From Niabella pedocola (GTDB lineage Bacteria; Bacteroidota; Bacteroidia; Chitinophagales; Chitinophagaceae): a stretch of 64,000 nt of DNA. Shown piece after piece: positions 40,858-50,866 of the stretch. The number at the start of each line of letters is the position of its first letter. Within the stretch, counting starts at the first letter, position 1. The position numbers and the translations under genes are program-made. Under the pieces are notes generated by a model that did no database searches, was not told the DNA's origin, and was given only the letters and a program-made list of their open reading frames with translations. The stretch covers positions 1-64,000 of the forward strand of contig NZ_JAJNEC010000002.1 in assembly GCF_021044425.1 (NCBI RefSeq). The letters are read 5' to 3'.

Positions 40858-43245
40858 ATGATCAAAAATTATATAAGGACGGCCTGGAGGGGACTTGTGC
40901 GCAACAAGGCCTTTTCACTGATTAATGTGCTTGGGCTTTCGGTTGGAATGACGGCTTGCTTTATTATCTATATGTATATTGGTTTTGAGCGCAGTTATGA
41001 TACCTTCCATACCGGGGCTGACCGTATTTACAAGGTTGTTGCCGATGTAAAAACACCCACGGAAACGATCACCACCCAGGGGGTTACATCGGCGCCCGTT
41101 GCCATAAACTTGAAACAGGACTTTCCGGAAGTAGAAAAAGCCGTACGTTTTGCCGGCGACGGCTTTCTATTACGCAAAGGGGATGTGTTTTTCCAGGAAA
41201 AAAAATCAGTGCTTGCAGACTCTACGCTATTCGATGTATTTGATTTTCCATTGGTGTCTGGCAATAAAAAGACGGCGTTGAAGGAGCCGATGAGCATTGT
41301 TCTCTCACAAACAACGGCAAAAAAATATTTTGGAAATACAAACCCTCTCGGGCAACAGGTGTTGTTGACCGGCGCGGCCATTAATGCCACGATCACGGGA
41401 GTAATGAAAGATATTCCCGAAAATTCCCAGATACAGGCGGATTTGTTTGTGTCAATGTCTTCCTATCGCCAGATCTATGGTATTCCAACGGCCGACAGCG
41501 AGTGGACCAACCATGCATTTTACACATATATACTGCTGAAACCAGGTGCAGATGCAAAAAAACTTGCCTCAAAATTTCCGGCATTTATGGAGTATCATCA
41601 TGGAAGGCAGGCCAGGGAGTTGCAAATGCAGGATTATTTAAGTCTTGAACCGCTGCGCGATGTCTACCTCAGGTCAAAGCGAGATGGCTTTGTATCGGGA
41701 AGTATTAATAATGTATATATTTTTTCAGTTATCGCTGTTTTTATCCTGCTGATCGCCTGTGTGAATTTTATAAATCTGACTACAGCACGTAGTGCAGAAC
41801 GTGCAAAGGAAGTAGGCGTGCGTAAAGTAATAGGAGCAGCGCGCTTTCAGCTGGCCGGTCAGTTTATTGGTGAGTCTGTTATGATTGCCCTGATGGCCTT
41901 TGCGGTTTCTGTGTTTTTGTTGTTCATGCTGATCCCCGTGTTCAATCAGCTTGCCGGCAAAATCATTGCTCCTGGTATTTTCCATAACCCGCTGCATGTG
42001 TTGGAATTGTTTGTGTTGTCTCTTGTCGTTGGTGTTATCGCCGGTATCTATCCATCATTCGTTTTGTCGTCCTTTAAACCGGTAAATGTACTGAGGGGAT
42101 ACCTGGTGACCGGTACCCAACGACTCCTGTTAAGAAAAGGATTGGTGGTTTTTCAGTTTGCGATATCCATTGTGTTAATGGTGGGTACCATCGTGGTAGC
42201 CGCGCAGCTGAAGTATATGCGTAGCCAGGACCTGGGGTTTAACAAAGCACATACCCTGTTTATAAATACCAATTTTGATAAAAATAAAAACCTGTTTAAA
42301 CAATCTCTTTCGGGTATCCCCGGGGTGTTGTCCTCCTGTTATTCTGCATTTATCCCGGGGGGAGGAAATACCTCAGCCTATTCTGAACTGGAAAATAAGA
42401 ATGGCGAAATGCAGAAAACCAATATGGATCTTTACTTTGTTGATTTTGATTATATTCATCAATATCAGCTGGAACTGGTGGCAGGGCGCGGATTTTCACC
42501 GGCCTTCAAAACCGACAGTATGCAGGCGATGGTGATCAATGAAACAGCCGTCCGGTCTCTGGGTTATACCACTCCCAAAGATGCCGTTGGCAAAAAATAT
42601 AGTCAATGGGGGAGCAAAGGAAAAATAATCGGTGTGGTTAAAGATTTCCACTTTCAATCGCTGCTACAGCCCGTAAAACCGTTAACAATGCGCTACGATC
42701 CCGGTACGTTTACGATGATCTCCATAAAACTTTCTTCAAAAAATCTTCCCGAAACGATAAATAACATTGAACAGCACTGGAGGCAGATTGTTCCCAACCG
42801 TCCATTTGAGTATGCCTTTTTAGATACGTTTTTTGATGAACAATATCATGCAGAAGACCGGTTCAGTAATTTGTTTTTCAATTTTGCAATACTTGCCATT
42901 TTTATTTCATGCCTGGGTTTGTTGGGGCTTTCGCTATACAGCACCCTTCAGCGTACAAAAGAAGTAGGCGTTCGAAAAGTTTTAGGCGCCCGGGCTACCA
43001 ATATTGTGATGCTGTTATCTTCGGGATTCTTAAAGCTGGTATTGATTGCTTTTCTTATTGCATTACCCGTCGCTTGGCTGGGTATGAATAAATGGCTGGA
43101 TGGCTTCGCATATCATATTCATATAACCTGGTGGATGTTTGCTGTGGCTGGGTTAACAGCAGTATTAGTTGCGTTTTTTACAATCAGTATTCAGGCGCTG
43201 AAAGCAGCCTTGGCCAACCCCGTACGGTCGCTGCGTTCAGAGTAG
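40858..43245 (+). CDS. FtsX/MacB-type ABC permease 5
   Basis: 795 residues, eight-helix plan, start MIKNYIRTAWRGLVRNKAFSL, end NPVRSLRSE. Helix 1 ends in MYIGFERSYDTFH, distinguishing it from the WVQNQ and WIWNE groups. FtsX signatures AERAKEVGVRKVIGA and LQRTKEVGVRKVLGA are intact; the LQRTKE form is shared with permease 6. The second periplasmic domain carries ENKNGEMQKTNMDLYFVDFD near 510-530. It lies 94 bp after permease 4. By eye its codons are somewhat richer in A+T than those of permeases 1-4. Confidence 0.92.
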   Translation: MIKNYIRTAWRGLVRNKAFSLINVLGLSVGMTACFIIYMYIGFERSYDTFHTGADRIYKVVADVKTPTETITTQGVTSAPVAINLKQDFPEVEKAVRFAGDGFLLRKGDVFFQEKKSVLADSTLFDVFDFPLVSGNKKTALKEPMSIVLSQTTAKKYFGNTNPLGQQVLLTGAAINATITGVMKDIPENSQIQADLFVSMSSYRQIYGIPTADSEWTNHAFYTYILLKPGADAKKLASKFPAFMEYHHGRQARELQMQDYLSLEPLRDVYLRSKRDGFVSGSINNVYIFSVIAVFILLIACVNFINLTTARSAERAKEVGVRKVIGAARFQLAGQFIGESVMIALMAFAVSVFLLFMLIPVFNQLAGKIIAPGIFHNPLHVLELFVLSLVVGVIAGIYPSFVLSSFKPVNVLRGYLVTGTQRLLLRKGLVVFQFAISIVLMVGTIVVAAQLKYMRSQDLGFNKAHTLFINTNFDKNKNLFKQSLSGIPGVLSSCYSAFIPGGGNTSAYSELENKNGEMQKTNMDLYFVDFDYIHQYQLELVAGRGFSPAFKTDSMQAMVINETAVRSLGYTTPKDAVGKKYSQWGSKGKIIGVVKDFHFQSLLQPVKPLTMRYDPGTFTMISIKLSSKNLPETINNIEQHWRQIVPNRPFEYAFLDTFFDEQYHAEDRFSNLFFNFAILAIFISCLGLLGLSLYSTLQRTKEVGVRKVLGARATNIVMLLSSGFLKLVLIAFLIALPVAWLGMNKWLDGFAYHIHITWWMFAVAGLTAVLVAFFTISIQALKAALANPVRSLRSE

Positions 43246-43319
43246 GAATGGTGCATGATAGCAAATGCGAAAGATTAGAAATTATTAGGTAGAGATATGA
43301 TCTGACAGCTGAAAACGTA

Positions 43320-43337
43320 TCCCGATCGTTATCGGGA
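43320..43337. other. Small perfect hairpin between permeases 5 and 6
   Basis: TCCCGAT, loop CGTT, ATCGGGA. There is no T-run after it. It lies 17 bp before the initiation region of permease 6. It could be a dispersed palindromic repeat or an RNA-stability element; no second copy was noticed in the window. Confidence 0.55.
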
Positions 43338-43353
43338 CCCAAATCTGAAAAGA

Positions 43354-45750
43354 ATGATGAACGACTATATCAAAACCGCCTGGCGGAACCTGGGAAAAAG
43401 AAAGCTTTTTTCGGTTATCAATATCGTAGGGCTGGCATTGGGTCTTGCATTTGCCGGCATTATCGGTATTTATGTGTATGAAAATCTTCAGGTGGATCGT
43501 ACACAGCCTTCAAATTTGTACCGCGTTATTACTGCATATAATTCAAAAACGGAAAGCAACAAAACCTCGGGTGTGGGCCGTGCCCTAATTCCAGCCATCC
43601 GGCAGGAAATACCCGAAGCGGAATATGTAGTGCCTGTGAGACCGTTCCGAACGGCTTCCATCAAAATAAAAAATGAACATTTTTATGATCGGACGATTTT
43701 AGCCGGGGAATATTTTTTTCAGGCATTTAACTTCCCGCTTTTAAAAGGCAATCCAATAACCGTTTTACAAGGACCTAATGCAGCAGTGCTTACAGAAACT
43801 ACTGCAAAAAAGTATTTTGGTACTTCGGACGCGGTGGGTAAAATATTGTATATAAATGATACCCTGGCATTTACGGTTACCGGTGTTGCAAAAGATTTTT
43901 CTTCCTCGCATATTAACTGGAATATATTGCTTTCGTTCAGCACATTTGAGGGCACGACTTTTGATATGTCGCGCTGGTTTACATGGGATATGACTTGCTA
44001 TGTGACATTGAAAAAAAATGTTACTGTAAAAGACGCGGAAAACAAAATTGCCGCCTTGCCCATGGCTAGAAATGGGGAAGAATACAGGAGTTTTGGTCAT
44101 CAGGTAAAACAGGAATTGGAACCGGTGCGTGATATTTATCTGTACTCTCCGCTGCCCGGACTTTATATGCCAAAGGGAAACCTGAAAGAGTTGTATATTT
44201 TTTCGGGAATAGGGATCGCATTGTTGCTGCTGGCTTGTATCAATTTTATTAACCTTACTACCGCATACCAGTCAGACAGGGGTAAGGAGGTGGGCGTGCG
44301 GAAAACGATGGGGGCGTCAACCGGCTCCCTGGTTGGCCAGTTTATGGTAGAAACATTGGTTATTGTGCTCGTTGCGGCATTGCTTGCTACCGGTATTGTT
44401 GCAGTGCTGCTGCCGTTTGTGGAACATATTTCCGAAATGAACCTTTCCTTATCGGTGTTCAGGCAACCGGTGATTATCGCAGGCACCATTCTACTCATTG
44501 TGATTACAACGCTGCTGGCGGGTATGTATCCTTCCTCGGTTTTGGCAAAGCTCCAACCAACGGATTCTATGAAAGGACTGAAGAGAATGGGTAAAGGAAA
44601 CTTTCGTTTGAGGAGAATATTGGTGGTGTTTCAGTTTGTGGTATCACTTATATTGGTTATGGGTACTTTGGTTGCTATGCGCCAGTTGCGGTTTATGCAG
44701 GAGAAAGATCTGGGATTTAATAAAGAGGGAATCATCGTATTGGATATAAGTAAAGTGCCCAAAAAATATCTGGTAGACCATTATGAAAGTATCAAAAACC
44801 AGTTGAAGGAATATCCGGGTATAAAATCGATTTCAGGGTCAGCGGGTATGCCCGGGCGGTTTGGCTGGGATGGTCAAACAGTAATGCCGGAAGGCTTTAC
44901 ACAGGAGGAAAGTCTTACAATGGAAGTGATCCCTTCTGACCAGGAGTATACAAAAACACTGGGCATTACCCTGAAGGCGGGCAGGGATTTCTCGAAAGCG
45001 TTTTCTACAGATGCCACAAATGGAGTATTACTGAATGAGGAAGCCTGTCGTGCAATAGGATGGACACCGGCTGAAGCAATTGGAAAACGGATAAGTTCAT
45101 CCGGTTCAGGCCTGGATTCCGGCAGCGTGATTGGCGTAATGGCCGATTATCATCAGCATGGACTACAAACGAAAATAAGCCCGATTGTTATCTTTAACGG
45201 GAACAAATACACCTACAACTTTTTAGCAGTAAAATTGCAAACTAAAAATATACAGGAGGCGGTTCACAACGTTGAAAAATTCTGGAAAGCAAAATTTCCC
45301 GGTTATACGTTAGATTGGTTTGCGCTTAATGATGACCTGAACCGTCAATACAAATCGGAAGCCAATTTAGCAAGTGTGGTTAAGCTATTTGCCCTGTTAA
45401 CCATTTTTATTGCTGCGCTGGGGTTGTTAGGGATAACATTATTCACCGTTTTACAACGGACAAAAGAAATAGGCATTCGCAAAGTGTTAGGGGCAAAACT
45501 GCAGGATATTATCACGCTTGTTGGAAAAGAATTTTTGCTGCTGGTAATCGTGGCATTACTAATAGCTGTGCCTTTAGCCTGGTGGGCAATGAATGATTGG
45601 CTGCGAAATTTTTCATATCGCACTTCCATCAATTCGTGGCTGTTTGTAATAACCGGAGCAGGAGCACTGCTGGTAACATTTGCAATTGTTGGTATAATTA
45701 CCATCCGTGCAGCCCGGGCAAATCCGGTGAAGTCATTACGAACGGAGTAA
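43354..45750 (+). CDS. FtsX/MacB-type ABC permease 6
   Basis: 798 residues if begun at the first of two adjacent ATGs; the second (43357) gives MNDYIKTAWRNLGKRKLF, closer to the family start. Eight-helix plan, end NPVKSLRTE. The first periplasmic part opens YVYENLQVDRTQPSNLYRV, a type also met in permease 8 (YDRTQPDYERIYRI). The first FtsX signature is atypical (YQSDRGKEVGVRKTMGA), the second usual (LQRTKEIGIRKVLGA). Richer in A+T than the rest of the array by eye, which may mean a different history. Confidence 0.91.
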   Translation: MMNDYIKTAWRNLGKRKLFSVINIVGLALGLAFAGIIGIYVYENLQVDRTQPSNLYRVITAYNSKTESNKTSGVGRALIPAIRQEIPEAEYVVPVRPFRTASIKIKNEHFYDRTILAGEYFFQAFNFPLLKGNPITVLQGPNAAVLTETTAKKYFGTSDAVGKILYINDTLAFTVTGVAKDFSSSHINWNILLSFSTFEGTTFDMSRWFTWDMTCYVTLKKNVTVKDAENKIAALPMARNGEEYRSFGHQVKQELEPVRDIYLYSPLPGLYMPKGNLKELYIFSGIGIALLLLACINFINLTTAYQSDRGKEVGVRKTMGASTGSLVGQFMVETLVIVLVAALLATGIVAVLLPFVEHISEMNLSLSVFRQPVIIAGTILLIVITTLLAGMYPSSVLAKLQPTDSMKGLKRMGKGNFRLRRILVVFQFVVSLILVMGTLVAMRQLRFMQEKDLGFNKEGIIVLDISKVPKKYLVDHYESIKNQLKEYPGIKSISGSAGMPGRFGWDGQTVMPEGFTQEESLTMEVIPSDQEYTKTLGITLKAGRDFSKAFSTDATNGVLLNEEACRAIGWTPAEAIGKRISSSGSGLDSGSVIGVMADYHQHGLQTKISPIVIFNGNKYTYNFLAVKLQTKNIQEAVHNVEKFWKAKFPGYTLDWFALNDDLNRQYKSEANLASVVKLFALLTIFIAALGLLGITLFTVLQRTKEIGIRKVLGAKLQDIITLVGKEFLLLVIVALLIAVPLAWWAMNDWLRNFSYRTSINSWLFVITGAGALLVTFAIVGIITIRAARANPVKSLRTE

Positions 45751-45833
45751 AGTGTGGAAAGCAGTAAACAACAGTATAAATACGATAAGATTTAGGAAAA
45801 GCGGAAATTTATCGAAATCTCAACTCAAAAGAA

Positions 45834-48194
45834 ATGATCAAAAATTACATCAAAACCGCCTGGCGGAATTTAGTCCGCAACAAAGGGTTTATGTTCGTTA
45901 ATTTAATGGGGCTTTCTATTGGGATCTCTGCAACCCTTATGATCCTGCTATGGGTGAACGATGAACTAACCTACGACCGTTTTCAAAAGCACTACGATAA
46001 CATTCACACGGTGATCGCAAACCGTGATTTTAAGAACCGTGTGTTTACGGATTATAATATGGTGTTGCCCCTGGCCCGTGAATTACAGCATGCAGATCCG
46101 CAGATAAGGAACGCTACGGTTACCACCCAGAATTATGACCTGTTGTTGCACGTAAATGATACCAAAATACGGAAGGGAGGAATGACGGTGGGGGATCGTT
46201 TTTTTGATATTTTTTCCTGGAAATTCCTGGCAGGCAATGCCACAGGCGCGCTCAATGATCCTTCGTCGATAGTGCTAACGGTATCGGCAGCTAAAGCATT
46301 ATTTGGCAACGAAGATCCGGTGAATAAAACCATCCGGATCATCGAGGAAAAACGGGATGTGAAGGTTACGGCGATACTGGCAGATCCCCCGGGTAATTCC
46401 GAATTTCAGTTCGATTTTCTGCGGCCGTTCAACTATAATGATCCGGACACCAAAGCAATGATGGGCAACTGGGAGGGATCCAGCTGGCGGGTATATGTTC
46501 AAACGGCGCCCGGTGCAGATATGAAGCGGGTGGATGCCACGATTAACCGGGTGAAAAAACAACATGACCCCAATGATAAGATCAGTACTTATTTCACTTT
46601 CCCGATGAAGCGCTGGCATCTGTACAATGATTTTAAGGACGGCAAAAATGTGGGCGGCATGATTGAATATGTGCGCCTGTTTATGATCGTTGCGGCAATA
46701 ATTTTGCTGATCGCCTGTGTAAACTTTATGAATCTTTCTACGGCGCGTTCCGAAAAACGGTCGAAGGAAGTAGGGATCCGCAAAACGCTTGGGGCCGGAA
46801 AACTGAAACTGGTGTTGCAGTTCTTTTCGGAATCCATGATGCTGGTATTGATCGCCTTTCTTGTTTCGGTGGGTATTGTACTGTTGCTGTTGCCTTATTT
46901 TAACCAGCTGGTGAATAAAAAACTGACGCTGGATTTTGGCCAGCCGTTGTTCTGGTTGGGAAGCCTGGCCATCATCCTGGTAACCGGTATCCTTGCCGGT
47001 AGTTATCCGGCCTTGTATCTTTCTTCGTTCCGGCCGGTAAAGGTATTGAAGGGCGTTTTTGTGTCTGGCGGTAAAACAGCGTTACCCCGTCATATACTTG
47101 TGGTATTCCAGTTTATGATCTCCATCCTGCTGATTTCGGCAACGATTATCGTATACCAGCAGATCCAGCATATAAAAGACCGGAAAACCGGTTATGATGC
47201 CCGCAACCTGCTGATGATTACCGGAACGGAGGAAACGGAAAAAAACTTTAATGTGATCAAACAGGAATTGCTGCAAAGCAGGGTGGTTACCGCGGTTACC
47301 CGCTCCAGTTCTCCCATTACACAGGTATGGTGGAAATCCGGTGCGCCGGACTGGAACGGAAAGCCCGCCGGCCTGAACGTGGTCGTTTCCGGAATACGCA
47401 CCGATGTGGACTTTGCAAAAACAATGGGCATCCGGCTGCTGCAGGGGCATGATTTTTCGGGTACGCCTGCCGATTCATCCTCCGTATTGCTCAACAAGGC
47501 AGCGGTGGAAGCCATGGGCCTCAAAGATCCCATCGGAATGGAGATGCGGTTTGGGAACAGAAAATACCAGGTAACCGGTATTACCGGCAACGTGGTGATG
47601 GAATCACCTTTTCAACCGGTGGATCCCATGCTTACCTTTTATAACCCTAATGCTACCGGTGTGATCAGCCTGCGTATTGCAGATGCCGTACCGTTAAAAA
47701 AGGCCCTGTCGGCGATTGAGGGGGTGTTTAAGAAATACAATCCGGCCTACCCGTTCGAATACCAGTTTGCGGATCAAGAGTTCGGACAGAAGTTTATAGG
47801 AGAGGAGCTCATCAGCAGGGTTACCAATATCTTCGCGGGTCTGGCGATCTTTATCTGTTGTATAGGGCTGGGAGGACTGGTAGCCTATACCGTGGAAAGG
47901 CGGTTCCGGGAAATCAGTATCCGCAAGGTGCTGGGTGCTACCATCCGCCAGGTATTATTGCTGATCGGGCGCGAGTTCCTGAAGCTGGTGCTGATCGCAT
48001 TTGTAATTGCCGTGCCCCTGGCCTGGTGGCTGATGGATCACTGGCTTGAAAAATATACGTACCACATTCATATCAATATGCTGGTATTTGTAGCCGTAGG
48101 AGGACTGGTATTATTGCTGGCCCTGGTGGTGGTAGGTTTAAATACATTCCGGGCAGCGGTTACCAACCCGGTACGCACGTTACGGTCGGATTAA
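45834..48194 (+). CDS. FtsX/MacB-type ABC permease 7
   Basis: 786 residues, the shortest complete member, start MIKNYIKTAWRNLVRNKGFMF, end NPVRTLRSD (the only SD ending). Helix 1 runs into LLWVNDELTYDRFQKHYDNIHTV, nearer to permeases 1, 2 and 10 than to the WIWNE group. FtsX signatures EKRSKEVGIRKTLGA and ERRFREISIRKVLGA are present; the second deviates (REIS for KEIG). Its last helices have an unusual Cys pair (IFICCIGLGG). It starts 83 bp after permease 6 with no repeat array between. Confidence 0.92.
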   Translation: MIKNYIKTAWRNLVRNKGFMFVNLMGLSIGISATLMILLWVNDELTYDRFQKHYDNIHTVIANRDFKNRVFTDYNMVLPLARELQHADPQIRNATVTTQNYDLLLHVNDTKIRKGGMTVGDRFFDIFSWKFLAGNATGALNDPSSIVLTVSAAKALFGNEDPVNKTIRIIEEKRDVKVTAILADPPGNSEFQFDFLRPFNYNDPDTKAMMGNWEGSSWRVYVQTAPGADMKRVDATINRVKKQHDPNDKISTYFTFPMKRWHLYNDFKDGKNVGGMIEYVRLFMIVAAIILLIACVNFMNLSTARSEKRSKEVGIRKTLGAGKLKLVLQFFSESMMLVLIAFLVSVGIVLLLLPYFNQLVNKKLTLDFGQPLFWLGSLAIILVTGILAGSYPALYLSSFRPVKVLKGVFVSGGKTALPRHILVVFQFMISILLISATIIVYQQIQHIKDRKTGYDARNLLMITGTEETEKNFNVIKQELLQSRVVTAVTRSSSPITQVWWKSGAPDWNGKPAGLNVVVSGIRTDVDFAKTMGIRLLQGHDFSGTPADSSSVLLNKAAVEAMGLKDPIGMEMRFGNRKYQVTGITGNVVMESPFQPVDPMLTFYNPNATGVISLRIADAVPLKKALSAIEGVFKKYNPAYPFEYQFADQEFGQKFIGEELISRVTNIFAGLAIFICCIGLGGLVAYTVERRFREISIRKVLGATIRQVLLLIGREFLKLVLIAFVIAVPLAWWLMDHWLEKYTYHIHINMLVFVAVGGLVLLLALVVVGLNTFRAAVTNPVRTLRSD

Positions 48195-48250
48195 GAAATG
48201 TGAAGCGGCAATAGTACATGTTGAATAAGGTGTGATGAAATAAGACAACC

Positions 48251-48341
48251 GTCTCGAATCTGAAATCTCGAATCTCAAATCTGGTATCTCAAATCTCAAA
48301 TCTGGTATCTCGAATCTCAAATCTCAAATCTGACATCTCAA
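48251..48341. repeat. Heptamer array, 13 units, before permease 8
   Basis: GTCTCGA, ATCTGAA, ATCTCGA, ATCTCAA, ATCTGGT, ATCTCAA, ATCTCAA, ATCTGGT, ATCTCGA, ATCTCAA, ATCTCAA, ATCTGAC, ATCTCAA. A higher-order pattern (CAA, CAA, GGT) is visible. It ends 10 bp before the ATG of permease 8. Confidence 0.92.
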
Positions 48342-48351
48342 ACCCGAAAAA

Positions 48352-50769
48352 ATGATCCGGAATTATATAAAAACAGCCTGGCGGAATATCGTTCAGAAAA
48401 AGACATTTTCTTTTATCAATATCACGGGGCTGGCCATTGGCATGGGAGCTGCGCTGCTGCTTTTTATCGTTGTGCGGTATGAGTTGAGTTATGACCGCAC
48501 GCAACCGGATTATGAACGTATTTACCGGATTGTTACAGACGACCGTTTCTCGGATGGTACTACGCATAATCCCGGGGTGCCTGTACCCGCATTGGAGCAT
48601 CTGCGCGCGCGGTTCCCCAACCTTTCCTTCGGCGCGATCAATGCCACCTATCAAAGTGCGGTGAACGTACCCGATGCAAACGGGAATGAAACTGCTTTTA
48701 TTGAGAATACAGGTATTTTCTTTTGTGAGCCGCAGTTTTTTAACCTGTTCAGGAGCCGGTGGATCCATGGAAATGCATCGGTACTGGATGCCCCCAATAC
48801 AGTAGTGTTAAGCAGTGCCACGGCGCGGAAATATTTTAAAACAGAAGCGAATAGCCTCGGGAAGACACTAAAGCTGGATCATCACATTCCATTAAAGGTG
48901 GCGGGTATAATAAGTGATCCGCCGGGAAATACCGATTTTCCGTTGCAGGTGCTGATATCCATGAAGACCATCAAACAGCACCCCGGCCAGTATTATTATA
49001 ATGAAGACTGCTGGGGATGTGTATCCAGCAACTTCCAGGTATATGCCAAACTGCCTCCCGGCGTTTCGGAGGAAACCATAAACCGGCAGCTGGCACAGTT
49101 TAGTAAAGAACAATACAGCAGGGATAAGCGGGGCGCCAGCTCCAAAAAGATCAATACGCTTCAGCCACTTTCAGATCTGCATTTTAATCTTCAGTACGAA
49201 ACGCTGGGCGATCATCGTACCTCCCGCACCACACTGGTTACGCTGTCGCTGATTGCGGTTTTTATTTTACTGATGGCCGGGATCAACTTTGTAAACCTGG
49301 CTACCGTGCAGGGCATTACAAGGGCAAAAGAAATGGGCGTGCGGAAAGTACTGGGTAGTGGCCGGAAACAGATCTTCTGGCAGATGATGGGCGAAACGGC
49401 ACTATTGGTATTGATCGCCTTAATGGTAGCATTTTTGTTGGCCTGGATCGCATTGCCGCATATAAAACATATAGCTTCCATACAGGAAACGCTTACCTTG
49501 CTGAACGGCGCTAATATTGGATTGTTGCTGGCCATCGGGCTGCTGGTTGCCTTCCTGGCCGGGCTTTATCCCGCACTAGTTTTGTCCGGCTTTAAACCAG
49601 CTACGGTCTTCAATCAAAAAGTGATCACGCTGAAATCCGGCGGCGTTTCGGTGCGGAAAGTGCTCGTCGTATTCCAGTTTGCCGTTACACAGGTATTAAT
49701 GGTAGGAACCATTGTGGCCGTTGCCCAGATGGGTTTTGTCCGGAAGATGGACCTGGGTTTTAACAAGGATGCCATCCTGCTGTTAAACAGCAGTACGGAT
49801 AGCGTAAGCCTGGCAAGACAGGAGGCTTTTGCCGGCGCGCTCCGGAATGTACCCGGGGTACAGCAGTTGTCCTTTCAGTCGGATGCGCCCACCTCCGATA
49901 ATAACTCTTCCACCAATTTTGCGTTTGACCACCGCCCCGACGAATCCTTCCAGGTATACCTGAAATTTGCAGACACGGCCTATCTTAAAACCTATCAGAT
50001 GTCGTTATTGGCCGGTACCAATTATGCTGCCAGCGATACGGTAAAAGAGGGAGTCATTAATGAAACCCTGGCACGGATGCTGGGTGTAACAAATATGAAG
50101 GATGCCGTGGGTAAAAGCCTGAAAATAGGTAACAGCAGCTGGATACAGATCACCGGTGTGGTAAAGGATTTTAAAGCCAACTCATTGAAGCAGGAGGTAA
50201 AGCCTATGTTTATTTCCACCCAGAAGAAACTTTACGGGCAGATCGGTATTAAACTGCATGCAAACAATCTGAATGCCGCAAAGGACAATGTGGAAACCGT
50301 TTGGAAACAGTACTATCCGGAGTACGCCTATAATGCCGTTTTCCTGGATGAGGCCATTGAACGGTTCTACCAGCAGGATACACAGCTGTCGCTGCTGTAT
50401 AAGATCTTTGCAGGGCTTGCAATGCTGATCGCATGTTTGGGCCTTTATGGATTGGTATCGTTTATGGTGGTGCAAAAAACAAAAGAAGTGGGTGTTCGCA
50501 AAGTATTGGGCGCCTCTACGGGCAGCCTGGTGTTGATGCTGTCGAAAGAGTTCTTTATATTGATCGGTATTTCCTTTTTACTGGCAGCACCGGCGGCCTG
50601 GTATATGATGCGGAACTGGCTGGATGACTTCGTATACCGCATTCCGCTGCATGCCGGCTTTTTTATTGCAGGTGTAGGCATCGCATTGATCATTGCCTTT
50701 GTGTCGGTGGCGTATAAGGCGTTCCGCGCGGCAATGGCGGATCCAGTGAAAAGCCTGAGAACGGAATGA
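48352..50769 (+). CDS. FtsX/MacB-type ABC permease 8
   Basis: 805 residues, the longest normal-start member, start MIRNYIKTAWRNIVQKKTFSF, end DPVKSLRTE. Helix 1 ends LLFIVVRYELSYDRTQPDYERIYRI. The extra length sits in the first periplasmic domain, which includes YYYNEDCWGCVSSNFQ, a Cys pair not seen in the other members. FtsX signatures ITRAKEMGVRKVLGS and VQKTKEVGVRKVLGA are present. A 13-unit heptamer array fills its 5' leader. Confidence 0.92.
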   Translation: MIRNYIKTAWRNIVQKKTFSFINITGLAIGMGAALLLFIVVRYELSYDRTQPDYERIYRIVTDDRFSDGTTHNPGVPVPALEHLRARFPNLSFGAINATYQSAVNVPDANGNETAFIENTGIFFCEPQFFNLFRSRWIHGNASVLDAPNTVVLSSATARKYFKTEANSLGKTLKLDHHIPLKVAGIISDPPGNTDFPLQVLISMKTIKQHPGQYYYNEDCWGCVSSNFQVYAKLPPGVSEETINRQLAQFSKEQYSRDKRGASSKKINTLQPLSDLHFNLQYETLGDHRTSRTTLVTLSLIAVFILLMAGINFVNLATVQGITRAKEMGVRKVLGSGRKQIFWQMMGETALLVLIALMVAFLLAWIALPHIKHIASIQETLTLLNGANIGLLLAIGLLVAFLAGLYPALVLSGFKPATVFNQKVITLKSGGVSVRKVLVVFQFAVTQVLMVGTIVAVAQMGFVRKMDLGFNKDAILLLNSSTDSVSLARQEAFAGALRNVPGVQQLSFQSDAPTSDNNSSTNFAFDHRPDESFQVYLKFADTAYLKTYQMSLLAGTNYAASDTVKEGVINETLARMLGVTNMKDAVGKSLKIGNSSWIQITGVVKDFKANSLKQEVKPMFISTQKKLYGQIGIKLHANNLNAAKDNVETVWKQYYPEYAYNAVFLDEAIERFYQQDTQLSLLYKIFAGLAMLIACLGLYGLVSFMVVQKTKEVGVRKVLGASTGSLVLMLSKEFFILIGISFLLAAPAAWYMMRNWLDDFVYRIPLHAGFFIAGVGIALIIAFVSVAYKAFRAAMADPVKSLRTE

Positions 50770-50866
50770 CGGCGGCAACAGGGGCAATTTTTGAAAGAGG
50801 ACTTAGGCAGCATCATGTTTATATCAGGATGAATGAAACCGCTGCATTAACAATGTACCATTGACT

